A DNA stretch of 52,784 nucleotides, from assembly GCA_913048435.1 (NCBI GenBank), contig CAJWWC010000008.1, positions 1 to 52,784 on the forward strand, in the 5' to 3' direction. The position numbers and the translations under genes were made by a program. Positions 1 through 8,000 of the stretch are shown one piece after another (within the stretch, counting starts at the first letter, position 1; each line of letters begins with the position of its first letter). Below the pieces are notes generated by a model, which was given only the letters and a program-made list of their open reading frames with translations, did not search any database and had not been told where the DNA came from. This stretch comes from an uncultured Flavobacteriales bacterium. GTDB taxonomy: Bacteria; Bacteroidota; Bacteroidia; Flavobacteriales; UBA7312.

Positions 1-191
1 CAGATAAAATTGGTCGGTTGGGATTGTCTATGGCGGGTTGTAAAGCTAGAGATCGTTTTGTTTTAACCCTTTGTAAGGATCAAAATATTCCCGTCCAAGT
101 AAGCATGGGAGGAGGTTATTCTGTTCACATAAAAAATATCATTGATGCCCATTCCAATACTTTTGAGGTAGCCCAAGAGTTATTTTTTTAG
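1..191 (+). CDS. Histone deacetylase family protein, C-terminal end (partial)
   Basis: An open frame enters from the left edge; the first full codon is at 3 and the TAG stop ends at 191. The 62 visible residues read DKIGRLGLSMAGCKARDRF and then a VSMGGGYS motif followed by an IIDAHSNTF tail. This matches the C-terminal end of bacterial class I/II histone deacetylase-like hydrolases, where the conserved GGGY glycines and tyrosine close the active site of this zinc-dependent amidohydrolase family. The substrate in bacteria is usually unknown (acetylpolyamines or acetyl-lysine are typical of the family). The N-terminal metal ligands lie outside the window, so activity cannot be judged. The gene ends 43 bases before the left repeat of the putative island, so without the island it would converge on tRNA-Pro. 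Confidence 0.8.
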   Translation, partial: DKIGRLGLSMAGCKARDRFVLTLCKDQNIPVQVSMGGGYSVHIKNIIDAHSNTFEVAQELFF

Positions 192-233
192 TAATAATAT
201 TTTAATTTATAATGTGTCTAGAAGTATTTACTT

Positions 234-258
234 GAAAATGGAGTAAAAATATGGCCGA
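234..258. repeat. Putative distal attachment-site repeat of the tRNA-Pro island
   Basis: The 17 bases from 234 (GAAAATGGAGTAAAAAT) are identical to 13015-13031. The next 8 bases, ATGGCCGA, match GTGGTCGG at 13032-13039 with a few transitions. The copy at the other end runs into the CCA end of tRNA-Pro. An imperfect copy of the tRNA 3' end plus its downstream bases, at the far side of a region that carries an integrase, is what tyrosine-recombinase integration leaves behind. The repeats are seen directly; their role as att sites is inferred. Confidence 0.6.
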
Positions 259-318
259 TTGCTAGTCGAAAAAATAAAATTCAGCTGATTGTGGTTATGA
301 AAGCTATTAAACAAAGTT

Positions 319-326
319 TATTTTTG
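319..326 (+). promoter_or_regulatory. Candidate -7 element for the OpB-like gene
   Basis: TATTTTTG matches the Bacteroidota -7 consensus TAnnTTTG exactly. It lies 33 bases before the ATG at 360, inside the island and downstream of the left repeat. No clear TTG-type -33 element is certain. Confidence 0.4.
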
Positions 327-359
327 CTTCTTACAACTAATCTTCCACAATAAATAAAA

Positions 360-2516
360 ATGAAAAAAATATTTTTAATCATCGTTTTATTTTCATCTTG
401 TAATCTTGAAAAAATGACTAAACAATTTAAAAACAGTCCAAATATAATCGCTAAAAAAATACCTCATGTGAATATATATCACAACGATACAGTTATTGAT
501 AACTATCATTGGATGAGATTATCTGACGAGCAAAAAAAGTCAGAAAATAAAGATACTCAGACAAAAAATGTTGTTGATTATTTGAAATCTGAAAATGATT
601 ATTTAAAGAACATAATGACAGATACTGAATCATTCCAAAATAATTTATTTGATGAATTTGTTTCAAGAATAGAACAAAATGATGAATCTGTCCCTTACAA
701 TTTAAATGGTTATACATACTATACAAGATTTAATGAAGGAGATGATTATTCTATGCATTACAGAAAGAAAAATAAAAGTAATGCAAAAGAAGAATTAATA
801 TTGAACTTACCAGAAATGGCAAAAGGATTAAGTTATTTTTCGTTAGGAAGCAAATCGATAAGTGAAAATAATCAATACCTGGCTTACAGCACGGATATAG
901 TATCAAGAAGAGAATACACTATACATTTTAAAGATTTAATTACTGGCGAAATATTAGAAGATAAAATTGAAAATACTACTGGAAGAATTACATGGGCTAA
1001 TGACAACAAAACTATTTTCTACACAAAAAAAGATAAATCTACTTTGCGATCTAATCAAATTTATAGACATACTCTTGGAACAGATTCGTCAGAAGATGTT
1101 TTAGTTTTTGAAGAAAAAGATGAAACTTTCAGTTGTTTTATATATAAAACAAAATCAAGAAAATTTTTAATGATTGGTTCGTATCAAACCCTTTCTACAG
1201 AATATCAATTTTTAGATGCTAATAACCCATTTGGAGTGTGGAAAATTATACAACCAAGAGAAAAAAATTTAGAGTACTCTGTAAGTCATTTTAAGGATAA
1301 ATTTTACATAAAAACTAATTGGAATGCTAAGAATTTTAGACTCATGCAAACACCAATTCACTCCACATCAAAAATAAATTGGACTGAAGTTATTCCTCAC
1401 AGAGAAGATGTATTATTGAGAAGTATAGATATTTTTAAGAATTACCTAGTTGTTAATGAAAGAAGTGATGGGTTAAAAAAGACAAGAGTAATTAATTGGA
1501 TTGATAATTCTGAATACTATATATCTTTTAATGACCCATCGTATTCTCTATATTCCAGCACTAATTTAGAATTTGATACTGATTTATTTCGTTTTGTCTA
1601 CAGCTCATTTACTACTCCTCGCTCTGTATACGATTTTAATATGCTAACAAAAGAACGCGTTCTATTAAAACAAAAGAAGGTATTAGGAGGAAAATTTAGT
1701 GCTGATAATTATGTGTCAGAACGTATATTTGCAATTAGTAGAGATGGAAAAACTGAAATTCCAATTTCATTAGTTTATAAAAAGGGAATTCAGAAAAGTG
1801 GAAAAAATCCATTGTTATTAAATGGGTATGGTTCTTATGGGAGCACATCTGACCCATATTTTAGTTCTGTTAGATTAAGCTTATTAGATCGTGGTTTTAT
1901 TTTCGCAATTGCACACGTCAGAGGAGGTCAGGAAATGGGTAGAGATTGGTATGAAGATGGAAAATTGCTGAAAAAGAAAAATACGTTCTTTGATTTTATT
2001 GATTGTGCTAAACATCTTATTGATTCAAAATTTACATCTAACAAACACATATATGCTTCAGGTGGAAGCGCCGGTGGATTGTTAATGGGTGCTGTAATGA
2101 ACATGGAACCTGAGCTATTTAATGGTGTTATTGCTGGAGTACCCTTTGTTGATGTTATAAATACTATGTGGGATGAATCAATTCCTTTAACCACTGGAGA
2201 GTTTGATGAATGGGGTAATCCTAAAACAAAAGAATACTACAATTATATGAAATCATATTCTCCTTATGATAATATTAGTAATATTAATTATCCTAACTTA
2301 CTTATTACAACCGGTTATTGGGATAGTCAAGTTCAGTATTGGGAACCAGCTAAATGGATTGCAAAAATTAGAGATTTAAGAGCTAATAATAACTTATTGC
2401 TATTAAATTGTAACATGGATGTTGGTCATGGAGGTTCCTCAGGAAGATTTGAAAGTTTAAAAGAAATTGCTTTGGAGTATGCATTTTTATTTAAACTAGA
2501 AAATATTAAGAAATAG
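360..2516 (+). CDS. Oligopeptidase B-like S9A serine peptidase, predicted lipoprotein
   Basis: 718 aa, a normal length for prolyl oligopeptidase family S9A: an N-terminal beta-propeller that limits access and a C-terminal alpha/beta hydrolase. The catalytic serine is Ser570 in GGSAGG, the aspartate Asp655 in GYWDSQVQYWEPAKW, and the histidine His690 in VGHGGSSGRF. The QYWEPAKW and GHGG-SGRF surroundings are those of oligopeptidase B (trypsin-like, cuts after Arg/Lys in short peptides) rather than prolyl endopeptidase. The N-terminus MKKIFLIIVLFSSC is a lipoprotein signal with a lipobox at Cys14, so it is probably anchored in an envelope membrane facing the periplasm or surface. It is the first gene inside the island and appears richer in AT than core genes. 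A second S9A enzyme of prolyl endopeptidase type lies at 26197-28326, so the two are not recent duplicates. Confidence 0.88.
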   Translation: MKKIFLIIVLFSSCNLEKMTKQFKNSPNIIAKKIPHVNIYHNDTVIDNYHWMRLSDEQKKSENKDTQTKNVVDYLKSENDYLKNIMTDTESFQNNLFDEFVSRIEQNDESVPYNLNGYTYYTRFNEGDDYSMHYRKKNKSNAKEELILNLPEMAKGLSYFSLGSKSISENNQYLAYSTDIVSRREYTIHFKDLITGEILEDKIENTTGRITWANDNKTIFYTKKDKSTLRSNQIYRHTLGTDSSEDVLVFEEKDETFSCFIYKTKSRKFLMIGSYQTLSTEYQFLDANNPFGVWKIIQPREKNLEYSVSHFKDKFYIKTNWNAKNFRLMQTPIHSTSKINWTEVIPHREDVLLRSIDIFKNYLVVNERSDGLKKTRVINWIDNSEYYISFNDPSYSLYSSTNLEFDTDLFRFVYSSFTTPRSVYDFNMLTKERVLLKQKKVLGGKFSADNYVSERIFAISRDGKTEIPISLVYKKGIQKSGKNPLLLNGYGSYGSTSDPYFSSVRLSLLDRGFIFAIAHVRGGQEMGRDWYEDGKLLKKKNTFFDFIDCAKHLIDSKFTSNKHIYASGGSAGGLLMGAVMNMEPELFNGVIAGVPFVDVINTMWDESIPLTTGEFDEWGNPKTKEYYNYMKSYSPYDNISNINYPNLLITTGYWDSQVQYWEPAKWIAKIRDLRANNNLLLLNCNMDVGHGGSSGRFESLKEIALEYAFLFKLENIKK

Positions 2517-2521
2517 TTAAA

Positions 2522-2623
2522 ATTCAATCTATTAGAAAATATAATAATCAAATAGTTTTATCTAACTGTTCTAAAGGAATTTACAATCTAACTTTAAAGA
2601 CAATTGATGAAATAAAATCATAA
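2522..2623 (+). pseudogene. Possible remnant of a T9SS type A C-terminal tail
   Basis: Directly after the peptidase stop, 33 codons from 2522 to the TAA at 2621-2623 read IQSIRKYNNQIVLSNCSKG followed by IYNLTLKTIDEIKS. The pattern NNQI-x-LSNCSKGIYNLTL resembles the last strands of a Por-secretion (T9SS type A) tail, where LSxGxYxLxL is typical. There is no start codon of its own and no frame link to the peptidase. It could be the scar of a secreted-protein gene lost when the island was assembled, or a chance similarity. The rest of 2517-2725 holds nothing recognisable. Confidence 0.35.
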
Positions 2624-2725
2624 ACTGATACTTCAGTAAATTTTAAACCATCTGTTTGAGATAGTATTTATTAGTTATTTGAAATTTTTCAATTAGTTTT
2701 TAGAAAATTTAAAAATGGTATCACC

Positions 2726-3457
2726 ATGAAAAAAATCAACCTATCAATGATTATGTTTTTGATAATATTCCTTTCATGCAACGAAGAAGGAGATACACCA
2801 CCAAAACCTCAAAGTAACTCAATAAATAAAATTCTAAACCTTGGAGCATCAAGAGTTGAAGGCGGCAAACCTGAATATGAAAGCTACAGGTATGAACTTT
2901 GGAAAAAGTTAAAAGAAAATAATTTGATTTTTGATTTTGTAGGCACTCAAACTGACGAATCTACTTATCCTCAGTTTAATAATATGATTTTTGATTGTGA
3001 TCATGAAGGTCGAGGTGGGTGGACATCAGGTGATATATTAGAAGAACTTTATAGTTGGTTAAGTTTAACTGGGCCGCCAGATTTTGTTTTGTTTAGTTCA
3101 CCTGCAGGAAATGACGCATTAGAAGGGTTATCCTATACTCAAGCCATCACTAATGTAAATGGTATAATTGATATTATTCAAGAGTTTAATCCAAATGCAA
3201 CAATTATTATTGAGCAAATGGCACCGGCACGAAGTGATATAATGACTTCTGAATTGACAAACTTTCTTGAGCAAATAAAAAAAGATGTCGTAACTATTGC
3301 TGAAAGTAAAACAACTTCAAAATCAGAAGTGATAGCTGTTGATATGTATTCAGGATTTAATGATAGCCTATTAGCAGATGATGTGCACTATAATCAAGAT
3401 GGGGCTAAATTTATAGCAGAACGATATTTTGATTTATTAGTGAGTCTTTTAGAATAG
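2726..3457 (+). CDS. SGNH/GDSL-type hydrolase, predicted lipoprotein
   Basis: 243 aa. The signal MKKINLSMIMFLIIFLSC ends in a lipobox with Cys18. After a short Pro/Gln/Ser linker, an SGNH hydrolase fold can be followed by its blocks. Block I is LGASRVEG with nucleophile Ser42 (GxSRVEG in place of the usual GDS). The block II glycine is in HEGRGGWTS and the block III asparagine in SPAGNDAL. Block V is DDVHYNQDG with Asp218 and His221. All four signature residues are present, so an active esterase or carbohydrate deacetylase is likely; the substrate cannot be told. It is the second gene of the island, 209 bases after the peptidase and convergent with the gene at 3495-4199. Confidence 0.8.
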   Translation: MKKINLSMIMFLIIFLSCNEEGDTPPKPQSNSINKILNLGASRVEGGKPEYESYRYELWKKLKENNLIFDFVGTQTDESTYPQFNNMIFDCDHEGRGGWTSGDILEELYSWLSLTGPPDFVLFSSPAGNDALEGLSYTQAITNVNGIIDIIQEFNPNATIIIEQMAPARSDIMTSELTNFLEQIKKDVVTIAESKTTSKSEVIAVDMYSGFNDSLLADDVHYNQDGAKFIAERYFDLLVSLLE

Positions 3458-3494
3458 ATTTAGGATATTAAATTTGGAGAGAGAAAAGTTATCA

Positions 3495-4199
3495 CTAACT
3501 TCTTTCTTTATTTATCTGTTCATATGCTTCTTTTACCGCTTGAAATTTTTCAGTGGCAAGTTTTTTAATATCTTCACTAACTCCAGTCAATTTATCAGGG
3601 TGATATTTTAGAGCCATCTTTCTGTAGGCTTTCTTTACTTGAGAATCTGTTGCATTTTTATTGACTCCTAAAATTTTATACCATTTTTCAGAATCGGCAG
3701 ATTTCTTTGCTAATAACATTGACTTTATTGATTCAAAATCATAAGAATTAATATTCATATAGTTTGAAATTCTTTTGATTGTTTCAATTTCTTTTAAATG
3801 AATTTCATTATCAGAAGCAGCAACTCCAAATAAAAAATGAATTATTTCTAATCGTGAAGAGTGATTGACATGAGCGTTAATCTGTAAACAAACTTGTCTT
3901 AACCTAGAATTTAAATCCTGTTTATTTAAGTTATTGAAAATTTTAAAGTATTCATTAGATTTTTGTGAACCAAATGTCTTGTTAAAGAATTGTCTTACGT
4001 AATTTAGTTCTGGCTTTAATACTTTACCATCTGATTTTATAACCATTGATGAGAGTATAAGTAAAGATATTTCGAATCCTTTTTGATTATCAACTTTTTT
4101 ATTTGACAAATTTTTTCCTAAATAATATCCTATTATTCCTCCTATTGGGCCAGCAAAAAACCATCCTGCTGCTGCTGCTATCCATTTAGCTTTTGACAT
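3495..4199 (-). CDS. TerB-like/DnaJ domain membrane co-chaperone (DjlA-like)
   Basis: 234 aa. Residues 8-30 form a Gly/Ala-rich hydrophobic segment (AAAAGWFFAGPIGGIIGYYLG) that can span or dip into the membrane. Residues ~40-155 resemble the helical TerB/DjlA middle domain, with acidic patches in MVIKSDGKVLKPE and GVAASDNEIHLKE. Residues ~170-234 are a J-domain with the Hsp70-stimulating HPD motif at 200-202. This order (membrane segment, TerB-like, J-domain) is that of DjlA-type co-chaperones, which recruit DnaK to the membrane. It is encoded opposite to its island neighbours, 37 bases from the SGNH gene end. No other tellurite (ter) gene is nearby, so a tellurium role is not supported. A core dnaK is at 42962-44863. 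Confidence 0.82.
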   Translation of the reverse strand: MSKAKWIAAAAGWFFAGPIGGIIGYYLGKNLSNKKVDNQKGFEISLLILSSMVIKSDGKVLKPELNYVRQFFNKTFGSQKSNEYFKIFNNLNKQDLNSRLRQVCLQINAHVNHSSRLEIIHFLFGVAASDNEIHLKEIETIKRISNYMNINSYDFESIKSMLLAKKSADSEKWYKILGVNKNATDSQVKKAYRKMALKYHPDKLTGVSEDIKKLATEKFQAVKEAYEQINKERS

Positions 4200-4248
4200 T
4201 TTTATTTTTTTACAAATTTATTTTAAAAAATTAAAATAATCTAAAAAG

Positions 4249-4275
4249 GTGTTCGACTACTAGTAAGGTCCACCA
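4249..4275 (+). pseudogene. Possible degenerate tRNA 3' end
   Basis: The bases read like the T-arm and acceptor end of a tRNA: GTTCGACT, then AAGGTCC, then ACCA ending at 4275. Eight bases later comes a terminator hairpin, as is usual after tRNA genes. The T-stem does not pair and there is one base too many, and no 5' half is present. It may be the leftover 3' fragment of a tRNA used as an earlier integration site. This is inference from a short degenerate match. Confidence 0.3.
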
Positions 4276-4283
4276 AAATAAAC

Positions 4284-4307
4284 CCACTTAATTAAGTGGC
4301 TTTTTTT
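4284..4307 (+). terminator. Intrinsic terminator-like hairpin
   Basis: A perfect 16-base palindrome CCACTTAATTAAGTGG (4284-4299) is followed by C and seven T. There is no complete plus-strand gene immediately upstream; it fits the end of a lost transcript, possibly the tRNA remnant at 4249-4275. The T-run flows into TATATTTA (4307-4314), a -7-like box before the gene at 4344. Confidence 0.6.
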
Positions 4308-4343
4308 ATATTTACATTCATTTAATTTTTAACACTTAAAATT

Positions 4344-5039
4344 GTGAAGATATTAGAAAAAGATCAAATTGATGAAATGCTAGGAAAATATGGATTCTGG
4401 AATGTAAAAAAGGATTATTCAGAAAACATGCAATATTTAGGTGGTATTCCTTCAATAGATAAATTAATTGAAGATAAAAAAATTGACACAAAGAGCGCGT
4501 TTGTTACACTTGAATTAAGACCGAAAGGTCTTAGTCTTTCACTATTCTATGGGCTAGGAAAAGCTGAAATTGGATTTCATAATGATAATTTAAATTTCTG
4601 GACAATTGAACAGCAAAAAGAAGTTGTGTCAAAAAAATCTAAATCTGTAATTGGAAGAGCATTGTTAGGAGGCATTCTTCTAGGACCTGTCGGAGCAGTG
4701 GTTGGGGGTATGACTGGAATTGGTGACAAAGAAACCAAAATATCAGCCTCTGGTATCGATAACATCATCTCAATTTCTCACACTGAAAATGATAAAGAAA
4801 CTATAACCTTATTAAATTGTTCAAATAAAAAAGTTAAAAATGTATTTGAATATTTAAAAAGGAATTTTGGAGAAAAATATAAAAAACCGGAAGAAATTAA
4901 ATTTGGAGATAAAGAAGATTTATCAGAAACTAAAATTTCAGTAGCTGATGAACTAAGAAAATTAAAAGATCTAGTCAATGAAGGAATCTTAACTAATAAA
5001 GAATTTGAAGATCAGAAGAACAAACTACTCGATAAATAA
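4344..5039 (+). CDS. SHOCT domain protein with glycine-zipper segment
   Basis: 231 aa, starting at GTG (4344); the next in-frame ATG at 4377 would drop the conserved-looking first helix, so GTG is preferred. Residues ~105-130 hold a Gly-rich hydrophobic stretch (GRALLGGILLGPVGAVVGG), like the membrane-inserting glycine zipper often seen in this kind of protein. The last ~33 residues (ADELRKLKDLVNEGILTNKE, then FEDQKNKLL) form a SHOCT domain, a short C-terminal helix pair common in bacterial and phage proteins and thought to mediate oligomerisation. The N-terminal 100 residues resemble PH-like or DUF regions but cannot be assigned. There is no catalytic motif and the function is unknown. It lies inside the island, 24 bases before the giant secreted protein gene. 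Confidence 0.7.
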   Translation: MKILEKDQIDEMLGKYGFWNVKKDYSENMQYLGGIPSIDKLIEDKKIDTKSAFVTLELRPKGLSLSLFYGLGKAEIGFHNDNLNFWTIEQQKEVVSKKSKSVIGRALLGGILLGPVGAVVGGMTGIGDKETKISASGIDNIISISHTENDKETITLLNCSNKKVKNVFEYLKRNFGEKYKKPEEIKFGDKEDLSETKISVADELRKLKDLVNEGILTNKEFEDQKNKLLDK

Positions 5040-5047
5040 TATATTTG
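5040..5047 (+). promoter_or_regulatory. Candidate -7 element for the surface-protein operon
   Basis: TATATTTG matches TAnnTTTG exactly. It begins at the base after the SHOCT gene stop and ends 16 bases before the ATG at 5064. This suggests the two-gene surface operon 5064-11626 has its own promoter. Confidence 0.45.
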
Positions 5048-5063
5048 AAATTAATGAAATAAA

Positions 5064-8000
5064 ATGAAAAAATATCTATATATATTTTGCTGTATAATTA
5101 GCTCAATTTCATTTTCTCAAAATATAATTTTTGATAATTTAAACTCTAGTGGGGGTAATTATAATATCGAAAATACCAACATAACATTTACTTTTGGACA
5201 GCCAATAGTTGGAACGATTTCAAATACAGAAAATTTTATTACTCAAGGATTTCAACAAAACTTTGATGAAATCAGTGGATGTACAGATGAAAACGCATAC
5301 AATTATGACCCTCAAGCTGTCACCGATGATGGTTCATGCTACCCAGTTATTTATGGCTGTATGGATTCAACTGCATTTAACTATATTATACCAACAGGTG
5401 ATGTAATGGTTGATGTCAATACAGATGATAATTCATGCTATCCGGTTATTGAGGGTTGTACCCATCAAGATGCATTCAATTACAACCCTATAGCTAATGT
5501 AGATGATGGATCTTGTATTGGTGGTAATATTGTGGCTCCATACTGTGAAAATTTTGATTCTGGACCTCCTGATGATTTTTTGGGTGTAGATGTATATTAC
5601 TCTAATTCTGATCCTTATGATTATTGGTTTTTAAATTCGTTTGAAACAACTAATCCAGAAACAGGACCTTCTGACGATATTACTGGAGGTGGAAACTACA
5701 TAGTAACATACCCTTACACTTATACAGATATTACTACCGCTTCTTCTATGCAAACTCACTGGGATATATCTGCATTATCTAACCCGGCTCTATCTTTTTA
5801 TGTGCATATGTTTGGCCCTACAACTGGTGAAGTTATAGTTTGGGTTAATGGTAATATTGAATGGTATTTATCGGGTAATCAAGGAGATCAATGGAATTTT
5901 GTTCAATTAGATTTAGCAAATTATGCTGGTTCAATAAATATTTTTGTTGAATTTATGGTTGCTCCTGGTGAAAGTGATATAGCATTTGATGAAGTATGTG
6001 TTAATGAATTATTAACAATTTATGGTTGTACAGATCCAGAAGCTTTTAATTATAACTTTAATGCCAACATAGATGATGGTTCTTGTATGTCAATCATTGA
6101 AGGTTGCACAGATGAGACTGCTTTCAATTATGATATAACAGCTAATACAGATGATGGTTCATGTGTAGCAGTTTTATTAGGCTGTACTGATCCGCAGGCT
6201 TTTAATTATAACTCGTCAGCGAACACCGACGACGGTTCATGTGTTGCCGTCATATATGGTTGTACAAATCCAGAAGCTTTTAATTATAATTCTTTAGCAA
6301 ATACTGATAATGGTACATGCATTGCAGTAGTTTATGGCTGTATGGATCCAGATGCATTTAATTATAATTCAAATGCCAATATTGATGATGGTTCTTGTAT
6401 GTCAATCATTGAGGGATGTACAGATGAGACTGCTTTTAATTATGACATAACAGCTAATACAGATGATGGTTCATGTACACCTTTTGTTTATGGATGCACA
6501 GATACGGATGCAATTAATTATTACCCTGGCTCTAATTCAGATGATGGTTCTTGTATTTATTTAGGTTGTACAGATCCAAATGCATTTAATTATGATATAA
6601 CAGCTAATACAGATGATGGTTCATGTGTGCCGGTTGTCTATGGTTGTACTGATGAAAATGCAATCAATTATGATGATCAGGCTAATGTTGATGATGGAAG
6701 TTGTAACTCATGCGAAACTTCAGCAATATTATACGCTACATCCCAAGATGAAAATTCAGTTAGCGTAGAGGTAATAAGCGGATTTCCATTTGAAGATGGA
6801 TCTTATAATATTCAATGGTATGACAATGAAAATAACCTTATTGAAGATAATATAAATAATCAGGTTTTGGATAATTTCACATCAACTTTATCTAATGCTT
6901 GTAATGGTATTTATTCAATCCATCTCTCTGATGCTGTGTGTACAAATCCAATTATTTTTGATATCGCTGTAACTGAAAGTGAATGTCTTATATATGGCTG
7001 TACCGATAATTATGCCGATAACTTTGACCCAAGTGCTAATATTGAAGACGGAAGTTGCGTGTATGATGAAATATGTAATTCATTTAATATTTTACTTATT
7101 AGCGTATCTCATGTTAGTGTAAATGGTGGAAATGATGGTTCAATTATTGCAACTGCAACTGGAGGATCAGGAAATTATAGTTATTTTGTGTATAGTGATG
7201 GAATGTTACAAAACCCATATGTTTTAAGTGCAGGAAATCATTTAATTCAAATGTATGATTATGAGACAGAATGTATATCATATTTAGAGGTTGTTATAAA
7301 TGAACCAGCCAGTAGTTATTTCCAGTGTACTTCTGAAGGTTGTGTTGAAACTTTATTGAGTGAAGGTAATTACTCCAGTCTTGAACAATGTGGATTAAAT
7401 TGTGCAGAAATAAGTCCTTGTGATAATATACCAACAGGCTTATATGTTGATAATATCATTCATAATAGAGTTGTATTTAATTGGGATCCTCCAACTAATG
7501 CACCCTCACACTACATGATTCGTTATCGCCCAGTGGGGACATCTTCCTGGACAGTCATGACAGCTGGAACTGTAAATTCTAATGAGTTCTATGGAACTAG
7601 TAGAACACGTTTTTTTATGGAACCATCAACCACCTATGAGTGGAATATTAGAGCAAGAGTATTGAATGAGGATGGTACAACCAATTGTCAGTCACAGTGG
7701 TCGAACATTAGTGAATATACAACACTAGATGCATGTGCAAACCTAGAAAACCTATCAGCTTCAACTGAAGCAATATGGGTGAATTTAAGTGCTGATGTAC
7801 CAAGTGGAGATTGGGGTATTTGGCAATCCAAAGGAAAATTAAGAGTGGTAGGGACGAATTCGTTTCGTTATGTTAACGGAGATACAAATGGAAATATTAA
7901 CGTTCTAAAAGGAAATTTTGATCCAGTAACGGATTATGAATGGCATACAAAAGCATGGTGTACTGGTAATGTAGATTCTGATGGTATATCTGATCCTTTG

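Noticed and set aside
3495-4199. Tellurite resistance or a defence island suggested by the TerB-like domain
   Set aside because: No other ter genes, nucleases, toxins or defence-type ATPases are present in 234-13040; the J-domain and membrane segment fit a DjlA-type co-chaperone.
5280-7066. Regularly spaced direct repeats that could be taken for a CRISPR array
   Set aside because: The repeats are in frame, vary at silent sites and encode the GCTDPxAFNY...DDGSC protein units; there are no unique spacers and no cas genes.
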